A DNA stretch of 64,000 nt from Corynebacterium uterequi (GCF_001021065.1 NZ_CP011546.1:2108001-2172000), one strand, 5' to 3'. Positions 34,554-44,123 are shown, counted from the stretch's first letter. Made by a program: numbers and translations. Notes: generated from the sequence alone by a model not told the origin.

Positions 34554-37500
34554 ATGTCTGACCTGGCGAGCTCACCGGCCTCAATCACCCTCGGCGTGAT
34601 CGGGGTACTGCTATTCATCCCGGCGCTGCTCCTCTTTATCCGCGGCGCGTGGCGCGTGTTCCGCCTGGTAGCCGCCGGTCAGCCGGTGGAGCGCGGAACC
34701 CGCATAGACCGCCCCGGCCGCCGTCTGGCTACGACCCTGATCGAAGTCTTCGGGCATACCCGGATGTTTAAACGACCCATCTTCGCTGTGCTGCATTGGC
34801 TGGTGATGGTGGGATTCCTCCTCGGAATCATCGTATATTTCGAGGCTTTTATTCAAGTGTTTTTCCCGGCCGGCGGGTGGCCGTGGCTCTCCTCGCTTGC
34901 CCTGTACCACGTAATCGAAGAAGTCCTCGGCATCGGCACCGTCGTGGGTATCGGTGGGTTTATCTGCTACCGCCTGCGTGCCGGCGCAGACAGCCGCCTT
35001 AGTCGGTTCTACAACTCCAACATGACCTCGGCGCGCGTCATTGAGGCCATTGTTTTGTTGGAAGGCCTGGGCATGCTCTTGGTCAAGGCGAGCAAGATCG
35101 CCGCCTTTGGCACCGATCACATCTGGCCCAATTTCCTCTCCTACTGGATCGCCCAGCTCCTGCCCGCCGAGCCACTGCTGGTCAGCGTGTTCGCCTTCAT
35201 CAAGCTGGTGTCCGGCCTGGGGTTCTTCGTCCTCGTCGGTCTGAACCTCTCCTGGGGCGTGGCGTGGCACCGCTTCACCGCCTTCTTTACTATCTTTTTG
35301 CAGCGTAACGCCGACGGCTCCGGCGCCCTAGGCCGGCTCAAGCCGATGGTGTCCGATGGGCGCGCCGTCACCGTTGACAATGTCACCGACGATGACCGCC
35401 TCGGCGTCGGCACCCTCGCGGACGCGTCGTGGAAGCTGTTGCTCGACGCCACTGCGTGTACAGAGTGCGGCCGCTGCCAGGACCTGTGCCCCGCGTGGAA
35501 TACAGGCAAGCCTTTGAGCCCGAAGAAACTCATGATGGATCTGCGCGCCGCAGCCGTTTCCGGCGCAGGGCTGCCCACCGACCCCACCGTCGCCGAGGCA
35601 CCTACCGATCACACTGGAGTAGACGTTCTCGCCCTGGCCGGCGCCGGTGGCGTTATCGACGACGACGTACTGTGGTCCTGCACCAACTGTGGTGCCTGTG
35701 TCGATCAGTGCCCGGTAGATATCGAGCACATCGACCACGTGGCCGACCTGCGGCGATTCCAGGTGCTCGCCGCCTCTGACTTCCCCAGCGAACTCGCGGG
35801 AATGTTCACCAACATTGATATGAAGGGAAATCCTTGGGGCCGGAGCAACGCAGAACGCGCATCCTGGGTCGCAGAGGCCCGGCGCGACGGCATCGACGTC
35901 CCCGTCATCGGCGAGGCTGGTGTCACCTTCGACGACACCGAGTACCTGTTCTGGGTGGGTTGTGCCGGCGCCTATGACGACCAGGGGCGAAAGACCACCC
36001 GCGCCGTCGTCGAGCTGCTCCACACCGCCGGGGTGAAATTCGCGGTGCTCGCCACGGGCGAATCCTGTACCGGCGATCCCGCCCGTCGAGCGGGCAATGA
36101 GTTCCTTTTCCAAATGCAGGCCGCACGCAACATCGATACTCTCGACGCCGCCTTCGAGGGCGTCGAACCGGGCAAGCGGAAGATCATCACAACGTGCCCG
36201 CACTGTTTTAATACCATTCGTAACGAATACCCGGACTTCGACGGTCATTATGACGTCTTCCACCACACTCAGCTGCTCAATCGGTTGGTGCGCGACAAGC
36301 GCCTGACCCCGATTCCTCGTACCCCGGACAAGCGACGCCCCGTGACGTACCACGATCCGTGCTTCCTCGGCCGGCAAAACCAGGTCTACGACCCGCCGCG
36401 TGAGCTGGTACAAGCCACCGGTATGCAGCTCAACGAAATGACTCGTAACCGCGGCGAGGCCTTCTGCTGTGGTGCTGGCGGCGCCCGGATGTTCATGGAG
36501 GAGAATATCGGCACCCGCATTAGCGAATTCCGGGCCCAGCAGGCCTTGGAGACCGGCGCCGAGGAGATCGCGGTGGGCTGTCCCTTCTGTAATTCCATGT
36601 TTACCGGCGCCATGAAGTCACTGAAACAGGACTCCGGCCCGACGCCAGCGACCGTCAACGACGTCGCGGTCATGCTGCGCGATTCCATTCTCGTCGACGG
36701 CACTCTGCCGACGCCGGCACCGAAGTCCGCCGTTGTCCATCCGACGCGCGTAGACCTAGGGCTCGTTGCTCCCCGCACCCGCACCACGGAGAAGAACGAG
36801 CCGACCGCTACGACAACAGTCTCGACCGACGGTGCCCAGACGCCGCCGGCGGCTCCCCCAGCGCCTGCTGCCTCCGCGCCTCCCGCGGCTCCGTTGGTTC
36901 CTGCTGCTCCCGCGGTTCCGACGCCGCCAGAAGCGCCGACGCCTCCCCCTGCTCCGGCAGCTCCCGCGCCCTTGGCGGTTCCTGTAGTGGCTCCACCGGC
37001 GCCCATCCCCGCAGTCCCGTCTGTGCCGGCAGCTCCACCCACCCCGCCAGCGCCTCCGCGGGCAACACCGCATGCGCCTGCTGCCCCCGCTGCCCCCGCG
37101 GCTCCACAGGTTCCTGCTGCTCCCACGGTTCCGACGCCGCCAGAAGCGCCGACGCCTCCCCCTGCTCCGGCAGCTCCCGCGCCCTTGGCGGTTCCTGTAG
37201 TGGCTCCACCGGCGCCCATCCCCGCAGTCCCGTCTGTGCCGGCAGCTCCACCCACCCCGCCAGCGCCTCCGCGGGCAACACCGCATGCGCCTGCTGCCCC
37301 CGCTGCCCCCGCGGCTCCCGCGGCTCCACAGGTTCCTGCTGCTCCCACGGTTCCGACGCCGCCAGTAGCGCCAACGCCGCCGACGCCTCCCCCTGCTTCG
37401 GCAGCGCCGACCCCGACGGCAGCTCCCGGGGCTCCCACGATTCCCACTCCTGCGGCTCCTACGCCTTCGACACCGCCTGTCCCCGCGCCTCCGGCGGCAC

Positions 37501-37562
37501 CGCCCGCGCCGCCGGCACCGCCCGCGCCGCCGGCACCGCCCGCGCCGCCGTCCCCCAGCTAG
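34554..37562 (+). CDS. Membrane Fe-S oxidoreductase (Rv0338c-like) with Pro/Ala tail
   Basis: A 1002-residue protein. Five to six membrane helices (about residues 8-240) resemble the heme-b membrane domain of NarI/HdrE type. Two [4Fe-4S] motifs follow, CTECGRCQDLCP (about 301) and CTNCGACVDQCP (about 375). Two CCG domains come next (WVGCAGAYDD about 466; HDPCFLGR about 600; FCCGAGGARM about 638; GCPFCNSM). This order matches the mycobacterial iron-sulfur-binding reductase Rv0338c, and the aminotransferase that neighbours Rv0338c is also close here. Electron donor and acceptor are unknown. The last 250 residues are almost only Pro, Ala, Val and Thr, with a 71-residue internal duplication. ATG 34554 fits the leaderless -10. 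Confidence 0.85.
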   Translation: MSDLASSPASITLGVIGVLLFIPALLLFIRGAWRVFRLVAAGQPVERGTRIDRPGRRLATTLIEVFGHTRMFKRPIFAVLHWLVMVGFLLGIIVYFEAFIQVFFPAGGWPWLSSLALYHVIEEVLGIGTVVGIGGFICYRLRAGADSRLSRFYNSNMTSARVIEAIVLLEGLGMLLVKASKIAAFGTDHIWPNFLSYWIAQLLPAEPLLVSVFAFIKLVSGLGFFVLVGLNLSWGVAWHRFTAFFTIFLQRNADGSGALGRLKPMVSDGRAVTVDNVTDDDRLGVGTLADASWKLLLDATACTECGRCQDLCPAWNTGKPLSPKKLMMDLRAAAVSGAGLPTDPTVAEAPTDHTGVDVLALAGAGGVIDDDVLWSCTNCGACVDQCPVDIEHIDHVADLRRFQVLAASDFPSELAGMFTNIDMKGNPWGRSNAERASWVAEARRDGIDVPVIGEAGVTFDDTEYLFWVGCAGAYDDQGRKTTRAVVELLHTAGVKFAVLATGESCTGDPARRAGNEFLFQMQAARNIDTLDAAFEGVEPGKRKIITTCPHCFNTIRNEYPDFDGHYDVFHHTQLLNRLVRDKRLTPIPRTPDKRRPVTYHDPCFLGRQNQVYDPPRELVQATGMQLNEMTRNRGEAFCCGAGGARMFMEENIGTRISEFRAQQALETGAEEIAVGCPFCNSMFTGAMKSLKQDSGPTPATVNDVAVMLRDSILVDGTLPTPAPKSAVVHPTRVDLGLVAPRTRTTEKNEPTATTTVSTDGAQTPPAAPPAPAASAPPAAPLVPAAPAVPTPPEAPTPPPAPAAPAPLAVPVVAPPAPIPAVPSVPAAPPTPPAPPRATPHAPAAPAAPAAPQVPAAPTVPTPPEAPTPPPAPAAPAPLAVPVVAPPAPIPAVPSVPAAPPTPPAPPRATPHAPAAPAAPAAPAAPQVPAAPTVPTPPVAPTPPTPPPASAAPTPTAAPGAPTIPTPAAPTPSTPPVPAPPAAPPAPPAPPAPPAPPAPPSPS
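36898..37330. repeat. 213-bp direct repeat encoding Pro/Ala-rich tail
   Basis: The segment starting near 36898 is repeated with an offset of 213 bases (71 codons, in frame), nearly without change, and begins a third time near 37338. It codes for the low-complexity tail of the Fe-S protein. Confidence 0.88.
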
Positions 37563-37646
37563 ACCAGCTAGGCCAGCGCGGAAGGCTCTTGCACCCCAAG
37601 CTAACGCAGTTTTAGGATTGGCTTACCTATAGTGATTGGAGTTCCC

Positions 37647-38435
37647 GTGCGCGTCTCACCTTCCCCTGGCCCCTCAATGACGACCCCGTCTCCTTCGGTC
37701 GCCCTGGCTGGCGCGGCTAGTTGCCCGGAAACGGGCAGGCCGCACGCGACGGGCCTATCCGCCTACGAGCATCGTCTCGCGTCCCGGTTGCTGGCAGGGG
37801 AAGGGTCGTTGACGATGGTGGCGCACCGTCGCACGACGCCGTCGTCGCGTGTTATGCCGTCATCACACGCGACTGTCCTGCTACATCACCTGCTTCCGGA
37901 CGGCCGGCTCAGCGTCACCTGCCTGGAGTCCGATGTCGCTCACCTGACGAACGGCACCGTCGCCGTGAGCATTCACCGAGGTGCGCTCGACGATGACCTT
38001 CACGTTCACTTCGCCAGTGTGGCCGTCGTCGGCGAGCTTGCCTGGGAGCCGGGTACCGGTGGTGGGACCCGGACTGGCAGCATCACCCCTTCCACGGTGG
38101 ATCTCACCTGGCCGGGCGGCAGCGTCAGCATTGATCCGTCGGAGATCGACACTACGGTTCGGGCGTGCGGGGCGCGGGAGGCGTCGCAGCTAGTGCGGGA
38201 CCTGGGTCAGGAGTGGGTGGAGTCCTTGGCAACGTCGGTGCGCGTCGGGCTGGCACCGGGAACGGTGGTGTCCGAGTTGCAACTGCCGCCAGCCGCGGGA
38301 ATGCAGCATCGCACGTGGGTGGCGGACGTCGACGTCGAGGGGGTGGTGGTGATGTGTTGTTCGGACACTCGCCTGGCGACGGTGCTGGTGGAGTTACCCA
38401 CCCCGGCGTGCCACGCGTGGCTCAATCGGCGTTAG
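37647..38435 (+). CDS. Conserved hypothetical protein
   Basis: A 262-residue soluble protein without recognisable motifs or membrane segments. After a Pro/Ser-rich N-terminus (about 35 residues) it alternates beta-like stretches (ATVLLHHLLPDGRLSVTCLE, VAVVGELAW, TVDLTWPGGSVSIDPSE) and ends in RLATVLVELPTPACHAWLNRR. The start is ambiguous: GTG 37647 has GGAG five bases upstream and lies about 14 bases after a -10-like TATAGT (37628-37633); GTG 37632 and ATG 37677 are alternatives. It lies between the Fe-S reductase gene and the DUF1707 gene. I do not recognise the family. Confidence 0.65.
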   Translation: MRVSPSPGPSMTTPSPSVALAGAASCPETGRPHATGLSAYEHRLASRLLAGEGSLTMVAHRRTTPSSRVMPSSHATVLLHHLLPDGRLSVTCLESDVAHLTNGTVAVSIHRGALDDDLHVHFASVAVVGELAWEPGTGGGTRTGSITPSTVDLTWPGGSVSIDPSEIDTTVRACGAREASQLVRDLGQEWVESLATSVRVGLAPGTVVSELQLPPAAGMQHRTWVADVDVEGVVVMCCSDTRLATVLVELPTPACHAWLNRR

Positions 38436-38475
38436 GAATGTTCATGGGCGGGCCGCCGCGCTTAAGATGAGTGCC

Positions 38476-39114
38476 ATGAGCAGTCCTTATTCAGCACACG
38501 CCCGCCTCAGCGACGCCGAACGAGCTGGCTACATGACCGCTTTGGGGGAGGCCTTTTCCGAGGGCCGTATCACGGTGGACGAGTACGACGAGCGCTGCCG
38601 GGTGGTGAGCGCCGCCCGATTCCCGTGCGACGTTGAGTCAGCGTTCGCCGATCTTCCCTTCCCCTCCGCCGGCGCCGGGCACAACTTCGCCGTCGCAGTG
38701 CCGGAGCCGGTTTTCACCGCGTCGGAGATCGACCGGCTGCACCGGGCGTCGCAGCGCAATCGAGCTGGCGTGGTAGCGCTCACGACGATCGGCACCATCG
38801 CCGCCGGTACGCTGTTCGCCGAGACCACCGCTGGGCTGTCGCTGCTCTTGATGCTCGCGGTGCCGATAGTGGTGGTGCTGCTCTATGTCATGAAGGTGGG
38901 CCCGTCGAGCTGGTACCAGCCGTCGGTGCGGCAGCTGCGGCGCGCCCGGATGCGCGAGATCGAGCAGCGCCATGCCCTGGAGACGGCGGAGAAGCGGGCG
39001 CGGGATCGCATTGAGGCCGCCGAGCTCCGCGCTCGTCGCCACAAGCTTTCGGGGGAGATCTCCACGGAGATCCTGGAGGTAGCGCGCCGGGGTTTGGGCA
39101 AGATGAAGCACTAG
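38476..39114 (+). CDS. DUF1707 domain membrane protein
   Basis: A 212-residue protein. The N-terminal DUF1707 domain (about residues 5-58) reads RLSDAERAGYMTALGEAFSEGRITVDEYDERCRVVSAA, ending before a Leu-Pro. Two membrane helices occupy about 97-135 (GVVALTTIGTIAAGTLF, LSLLLMLAVPIVVVLLYVM), and a charged coiled-coil tail follows. DUF1707 proteins are abundant in actinomycetes and have no firm biochemical function. TAAGAT at 38463-38468 stands seven bases before ATG 38476, indicating a leaderless mRNA. Confidence 0.85.
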   Translation: MSSPYSAHARLSDAERAGYMTALGEAFSEGRITVDEYDERCRVVSAARFPCDVESAFADLPFPSAGAGHNFAVAVPEPVFTASEIDRLHRASQRNRAGVVALTTIGTIAAGTLFAETTAGLSLLLMLAVPIVVVLLYVMKVGPSSWYQPSVRQLRRARMREIEQRHALETAEKRARDRIEAAELRARRHKLSGEISTEILEVARRGLGKMKH

Positions 39115-39165
39115 CGGCGCGGTTCGCTCATCGGATGCACGCTAGCTATGGCACGATAGTTTTCC

Positions 39166-40437
39166 ATGAGCAAAGACAGCACCCCCGAGACCCCCGTCGA
39201 GCGGCCTCGGCACCGTCAGTCCACGACCTTCGACCAGTCGTCGAAGCTCAAGAACGTCTTTTATGACCTCCGCGGCCCGCTTGCAGTGGAGGCGGAGCGG
39301 ATGGAGGCCGACGGCCACAGCATCCTCAAGCTCAACACGGGCAACCCGGCCATCTTCGGCTTCAACGCCCCAGACGTCATCATGCGCGACATGATCGCCG
39401 CGCTGCCCATTTCTCAGGGCTATTCCACGTCTAAGGGCATCCTCCCGGCGCGCCGGGCGGTGGTGACGCGTTATGAGATGATCGACGCTTTCCCGCACTT
39501 CGACGTCGAGGACGTCTACCTCGGCAACGGCGTCTCCGAGTTGATTTCCATGACCACGCAGGCGCTGCTCGACGACGGCGACGAGGTCCTCATCCCTATG
39601 CCGGACTACCCGCTGTGGACGGCGTCGACGACGCTGGCCGGCGGCAAGGCCGTGCACTACGCGTGCGACGAGAACGATGCCTGGAACCCGGACATCGAGG
39701 ACATCCGCTCGAAGATCACCGAGCGCACCAAGGCCATTGTCGTCATCAACCCGAACAACCCGACCGGCGCGGTGTACGCCCGAGAGACGTTGGAGCAGCT
39801 CGCCGCCGTCGCCCGGGAGAACAATCTCATGATCCTCGCGGACGAGATCTATGATCGTATCCTCTACGACGGCGCGGAGCACATCTCCATGGCAGAGGTC
39901 GCGCCCGACGTCGTGACCTTGACGTTCAACGGTCTGTCCAAGGCCTACCGGGTGGCGGGCTACCGCGCCGGCTGGCTCATCATCACCGGCCCGAAGCACC
40001 GCGCGGAGGGCTTCATCGAGGGCCTGGATCTGCTCGCCGGCACGCGCCTGTGCGCCAACGTCCCCGGCCAGCACGCCATCCAGGTGGCCTTGGGTGGCCG
40101 GCAGTCCATTTACGGTTTGACGGGCGAGGGCGGCCGCCTGTTCAAACAGCGCAACATCGCCTATGAGAAGCTCAACGAGATTCCCGGCGTGAGCTGTGTC
40201 AAACCGATGGGCGCGCTCTACGCCTTCCCGCGCCTGGACCCCAATGTGTACGAGATCCACGATGACACCAAGCTCATGCTGGATCTGCTCCGGGCGGAGA
40301 AGATTCTCATGGTGCAGGGCACCGGCTTTAACATGCCGGACACCCAGCACTTCCGGGTGGTGACGCTACCGTGGGCGTCCCAGCTGGAGAACGCCATTGA
40401 GCGGCTCGGAAACTTCCTCGTCTCCTACAAGCAGTAG
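39166..40437 (+). CDS. alaT: Alanine-type aminotransferase AlaT
   Basis: A 423-residue PLP enzyme of aminotransferase class I. It has LNTGNPAIFGF near the N-terminus, YSTSKGILPARRAVV, VVINPNNPTGAVY, the PLP lysine in FNGLSKAYRVAGYRAGW, and a C-terminal HFRVVTLPW with the substrate carboxylate Arg. These are the hallmarks of the AlaT/AlaA pyruvate-glutamate transaminase, the homologue of mycobacterial Rv0337c, whose neighbour Rv0338c is also matched here. A -10-like GATAGT lies just before the ATG. Its last 72 bases overlap the 3' end of the opposite-strand YhgE/Pip gene. Confidence 0.93.
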   Translation: MSKDSTPETPVERPRHRQSTTFDQSSKLKNVFYDLRGPLAVEAERMEADGHSILKLNTGNPAIFGFNAPDVIMRDMIAALPISQGYSTSKGILPARRAVVTRYEMIDAFPHFDVEDVYLGNGVSELISMTTQALLDDGDEVLIPMPDYPLWTASTTLAGGKAVHYACDENDAWNPDIEDIRSKITERTKAIVVINPNNPTGAVYARETLEQLAAVARENNLMILADEIYDRILYDGAEHISMAEVAPDVVTLTFNGLSKAYRVAGYRAGWLIITGPKHRAEGFIEGLDLLAGTRLCANVPGQHAIQVALGGRQSIYGLTGEGGRLFKQRNIAYEKLNEIPGVSCVKPMGALYAFPRLDPNVYEIHDDTKLMLDLLRAEKILMVQGTGFNMPDTQHFRVVTLPWASQLENAIERLGNFLVSYKQ

Positions 40438-42402
40438 CGGGTCGGCGCCCGCTTCGATGGCGTCGACGGCGGCGAGGACCTCTGCCCGGGCCGCCGCCGC
40501 GCGTCGGGCGCGCGCCGCCATGATGACGACGGTGACGCCGCCGACAATGAGCAGCCACGCGAGCATCCCGGCGACGCCGATAGCGTAACCACCGCCCAAG
40601 GTTCCTTGAGAGGCGGCGACGAACCCCTCGCGCTGGTAGCTCATCCAGTGCAGCGGGCGCAGCAGCCGGAAGGCGGCCGGGGTGGTGTATTCCGGCCAGA
40701 TGCCGCCGAAGCTGAACAGGCCGAGGAAGAACGCGGCCAGGCTGGCAATTCCGGCTAGGACGCGGTCGAGGATCGTCGAGAAGAACACGAGCACCGCCGC
40801 GTTAGTGGCCACCACGAGGCCGAGGGCGACGGCCATCGCGACCGGGTTCGCGGGAGACCACCCGAGGGTGCCGGCCAGCCCGGCGAGCACCGCCGTGATG
40901 GCCCCGCCGACGCCGACATGCACCGCCCAGGAGCGCAGCGCGGCCGCGATGGTGGCTCGGTGACGCAGGCCGGGCAGCAGCAGCGACGCGAGGAAAGTGA
41001 GCAGGAAACCGAACACCAGCAGGATAAGCAGCGACGCACCGGAGTCGGCCACGCGGACGGTGGGGTCGGCCGGGTCGACGATGCTCTTCGCCGGGTTGAG
41101 GTTGGTGTGCTCGAAGGTGATCGGGGCGCCGATCTGTTCCGCGGAGGCGCTGAGGTTGACGACGTGGGGCGCGCGGTCCGCGCCGTCGCGCAGGCCGGTG
41201 GCCAGGCGGGCGGTGCCCTCGCCGAGTTCGCCGACGCCGTCGTCGAGCCGCGTCGCGCCGTCGTGGAGGCGCACCGCCCCGTCGTCGAGAGCGCTCAGGC
41301 CGGCGTTGAGGCTGCGCTGGCCCTCGGCCACCCGGGCGGTGCCCTGCTCTAGTGAGTCCATGCCGTCGACGAGCTGATTGAGCCCGCCGCGGTACGCGGA
41401 TTGCGGGTCGGAGAGGTTGGTGTGGACGAGGTGGGCGCCGTCTTCCAGCCGGCGCAAGGAGGTGGCGAGGTTGTCGGGGTTGGCGGGGTCGAACTTGGCG
41501 GCGATGTCGCGCATCCGCTGGGCGTCGTCGGCCCGACCGACGCCGTCGAGCACCGGCGCGAGCGCGCCAAGGAACGGAGAGAGGCCCTGGGCGGAGTCCA
41601 CCAACGGCAAAAGGTGGGTGTTGAGTTCGGAGATGCCGCCGGAGATCTGGCTCATGCCGTCGGCCATCTGATCGGTGCCGTCGATGAGGCGGTGCCCGCC
41701 CTCGGCGAGACGCTGGCTGCCTTGTTCCACCAGGGCAGTGCCGTCGACGAGCTTGGCGGACCCCTCGGTGAGCCGCGTCGTGGCCTCGGTGAGGCGGCCC
41801 GTGCCGTCGGCGAGCGTCGCGGAACCGTCGGCGAGGCGGGTGACGCCGTCGTTGACGCGTTCGGCGCCGTCGGCCCCGGCGGCGATGCCCTCGCCGAGCT
41901 GGTTGAGTCCGCCCAGAACGCGTTCGGCGTAGGTGGTGGACACCGCGGTGTTGATCTTGGCTTCTACCTCGGGAAGCAGCCCGGACGTGAGGAAGGCGCC
42001 GGCGGTGCCGTTGAAGTCGTTTTCGGTGATCTCGATGGTGGGATGCCGCGGATTCTCCGAGATGACGGACTGGGTCGCGGCGGAGAAGTCTTTCGGGATG
42101 CGCACGGTGAACAGGTAGTCGGTGTGTTTGAGCCCGGCGTCGGCCTCGGCGGCGGAGACTTCCTCGAAGTGGAGGTAGTCGGTGGCGAGCAAGCCTTCGA
42201 CGACGGTGCGGCCGTGGTTGTCGCCACCGGGCAGGCCGGCGTCTTCGTTAACGACGGCGAGTGGCACCGTGCGCAGGTACGGGGTGGGATCCCACATCGC
42301 CCACATGTACACCATGGCGACGGTGATGGGCAGGACGAGCAATCCCACGATGAGTGGTGGGCGCAGCCGGGCGCCGCGGCGCGCGTGCTGGGAACGAGAC
42401 AT
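40366..42402 (-). CDS. YhgE/Pip family membrane protein
   Basis: A 678-residue protein of the YhgE/Pip (phage infection protein) family, related to ABC-2/MmpL-accessory membrane proteins. One helix lies at the N-terminus (about 16-36) with TVPLAVVNEDAG after it. A long extracytoplasmic region (about 170-440) is rich in coiled repeats of LADGxxxLxxG type. Five helices follow near the C-terminus (from SLLILLVFGFLLTFLASLLLPG). Homologues serve as a phage receptor or take part in type VII secretion-like export, but most are undefined. AAAGG Shine-Dalgarno before ATG 42402. Confidence 0.9.
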   Translation of the reverse strand: MSRSQHARRGARLRPPLIVGLLVLPITVAMVYMWAMWDPTPYLRTVPLAVVNEDAGLPGGDNHGRTVVEGLLATDYLHFEEVSAAEADAGLKHTDYLFTVRIPKDFSAATQSVISENPRHPTIEITENDFNGTAGAFLTSGLLPEVEAKINTAVSTTYAERVLGGLNQLGEGIAAGADGAERVNDGVTRLADGSATLADGTGRLTEATTRLTEGSAKLVDGTALVEQGSQRLAEGGHRLIDGTDQMADGMSQISGGISELNTHLLPLVDSAQGLSPFLGALAPVLDGVGRADDAQRMRDIAAKFDPANPDNLATSLRRLEDGAHLVHTNLSDPQSAYRGGLNQLVDGMDSLEQGTARVAEGQRSLNAGLSALDDGAVRLHDGATRLDDGVGELGEGTARLATGLRDGADRAPHVVNLSASAEQIGAPITFEHTNLNPAKSIVDPADPTVRVADSGASLLILLVFGFLLTFLASLLLPGLRHRATIAAALRSWAVHVGVGGAITAVLAGLAGTLGWSPANPVAMAVALGLVVATNAAVLVFFSTILDRVLAGIASLAAFFLGLFSFGGIWPEYTTPAAFRLLRPLHWMSYQREGFVAASQGTLGGGYAIGVAGMLAWLLIVGGVTVVIMAARARRAAAARAEVLAAVDAIEAGADPLLLVGDEEVSEPLNGVLQLGRPR

Positions 42403-42469
42403 GAAAGGGCCTTTCGGTAACCTGGTCCGCTAGCGTCCCGCCTCGGTTCGGCGCGGACAACGACAGTTC

Positions 42470-42489
42470 GTTTGCTTAGCGATACAAAC
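42470..42489. promoter_or_regulatory. Inverted repeat in a divergent promoter region
   Basis: GTTTG-N10-CAAAC with partial matches inside lies between the divergent YhgE/Pip and ABC-class ATPase genes, in the size range of TetR-type operators. No regulator gene is adjacent. Confidence 0.4.
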
Positions 42490-42534
42490 ACTACAGAGGG
42501 TTGGTTTCGCCCTCAAACTCACCGAAGGATCCCG

Positions 42535-44118
42535 ATGTCACTTGCAGCCACCCTTAGATCCCTCGACGGCGCCGGCTACGGCGCCTACAAGAAGCTGCGC
42601 GGGCGCCACCGCGTCGGCGAGCTAACTGTGTACATCGACCGCGTCCAATCGGACCCCTTCGCCCCGCCGTCACAACTGCGCATCCACACGCAGTTTCCGC
42701 AGCTCAGCGCAGCCCAACGCTGCCCTACTGCCGCCGCGGACCTCCTCGCCCGGCGCCTCCACGCCGCCCTGCCGCGCGGCGACAAGCGCACCGGTCAGCT
42801 TCACATCGACGCCCCCGGCCAGCAGGTCCTCGACGCCACCGCTGTCCGCCTGCTCGACACGGGCCTAGAGATCCGCATCGAAGCAACACTGCCCGCCAAC
42901 GGCCGCCGCATCCGCGGCCACGCCGCCGCCGAGTTGCTCACCCGTACCCTTCCCGCGGCCCTGGACGACGCCCTCGCCGTCGACGCCGCCGAGCTCGACG
43001 CCGCCTGCGAGCTCTTCCTCGACCAGGAGGCACTCCGCCAGGAACTCTCGTCTCGCGGCCTCGTCGCCTTCGTCGCCGATGGCTCGATCCTCCCGCGCCG
43101 CTCCGGCGACAGCGATCTCCCCCTCGCCGGCGCCGTCGCCTTCCGCGCGCCTTCGTCCCTGCGCGTCGCCATCGAGCTGCCCTCCGGCGCCACCGTCACC
43201 GGCCTAGGCATCCCGGAGGGCATCACCGTGATCGCCGGCGGCGGCTTTCACGGCAAATCGACGCTGCTGCGCGCGCTCCAGCTCGGCGTCTACAACCACC
43301 GCCGCGGCGACGGCCGAGAGTTCGCCATCACCCGCGCCGACGCCGTAAGCCTGCGCGCCGAAGACGGCCGCGCCGTCACCTGCGTGGACATCTCCCCTTT
43401 CATCACCAACCTTCCCACCCACGCCGACACCACCTCCTTTTCCACCACCAACGCCTCCGGCTCCACCTCCCAGGCGGCCTGGCTCATGGAAGCGTTGGAG
43501 GCCCGCGCGTCGTGCTTGCTCATCGACGAGGACACCTCTGCCACAAACTTCATGATCCGCGACGAGCGGATGCGCGCCCTCGTCCCCGACTCCCGCGAAC
43601 CCATCACCCCGCTGCTGCACCGCATCCGCAGCCTGCGCGACGACCTGGGAGTCTCGACGGTCCTCATCACCGGAGGCACCTCCGCCTTCCTCGACGTCGC
43701 CGACACCGTCATCGTCATGGACGCCTACCAGCCGCTCGACGCCACCGACACCGCCCACGGCCTCGCTTCCCCGCTCAGCGCCGTCTCCAGTGCCATCTCC
43801 GCCCCGCGCCCGCGCACCGGCGCCCAGCTTCACCCGCGCCTCGACGGGCGCAAACCCCCGCAGGCCAAGTCCCTGCACACCATCCGCGTCGGACGTGGGG
43901 AGCTGGACTTGAGCGCCTGTGGCCAGCTCGTTCACCCCTCCCAAACCCGGGCCATCGCCGCCGCGTTGCCCGGCCTCGTCGAACTGCTCGACGACGGCGC
44001 CACCGTCCTCCAAGCCTGCGAGGAGATGGCCGCGACTTTCCCCGGGCAGGCGCGCTCCGGCCGGTTGGCCCGGGTTCGCCCGTTCGAGTTGCTGTTTGCC
44101 GTGAGCCACTTACGCTAA
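42535..44118 (+). CDS. Predicted ATPase of the ABC class (COG3044 type)
   Basis: A 527-residue soluble protein of the poorly characterised 'ATPase of the ABC class' family. It opens with the family-typical LRSLDGAGYGAYKKLRGRH. The P-loop is GGGFHGKSTLLRAL (about residue 238), followed by VTCVDISPFITNLP, a long STTNASGSTSQAAWLMEALE signature region and Walker B SCLLIDEDTSATNFMIRD. Its function in bacteria is unknown; structural homologues bind nucleic acid. ATG 42535 has a GAAGG Shine-Dalgarno. The phosphodiesterase gene follows five bases after the stop, suggesting co-transcription. Confidence 0.88.
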   Translation: MSLAATLRSLDGAGYGAYKKLRGRHRVGELTVYIDRVQSDPFAPPSQLRIHTQFPQLSAAQRCPTAAADLLARRLHAALPRGDKRTGQLHIDAPGQQVLDATAVRLLDTGLEIRIEATLPANGRRIRGHAAAELLTRTLPAALDDALAVDAAELDAACELFLDQEALRQELSSRGLVAFVADGSILPRRSGDSDLPLAGAVAFRAPSSLRVAIELPSGATVTGLGIPEGITVIAGGGFHGKSTLLRALQLGVYNHRRGDGREFAITRADAVSLRAEDGRAVTCVDISPFITNLPTHADTTSFSTTNASGSTSQAAWLMEALEARASCLLIDEDTSATNFMIRDERMRALVPDSREPITPLLHRIRSLRDDLGVSTVLITGGTSAFLDVADTVIVMDAYQPLDATDTAHGLASPLSAVSSAISAPRPRTGAQLHPRLDGRKPPQAKSLHTIRVGRGELDLSACGQLVHPSQTRAIAAALPGLVELLDDGATVLQACEEMAATFPGQARSGRLARVRPFELLFAVSHLR

Positions 44119-44123
44119 AGCGC

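Noticed and set aside
36756-37447. Minus-strand Gly/Ala-rich frame (PE_PGRS-like) opposite the Fe-S protein tail
   Set aside because: It is the antisense of Pro/Ala codons (CCN/GCN), which read as Gly and Ala or Arg/Trp; no start signal.
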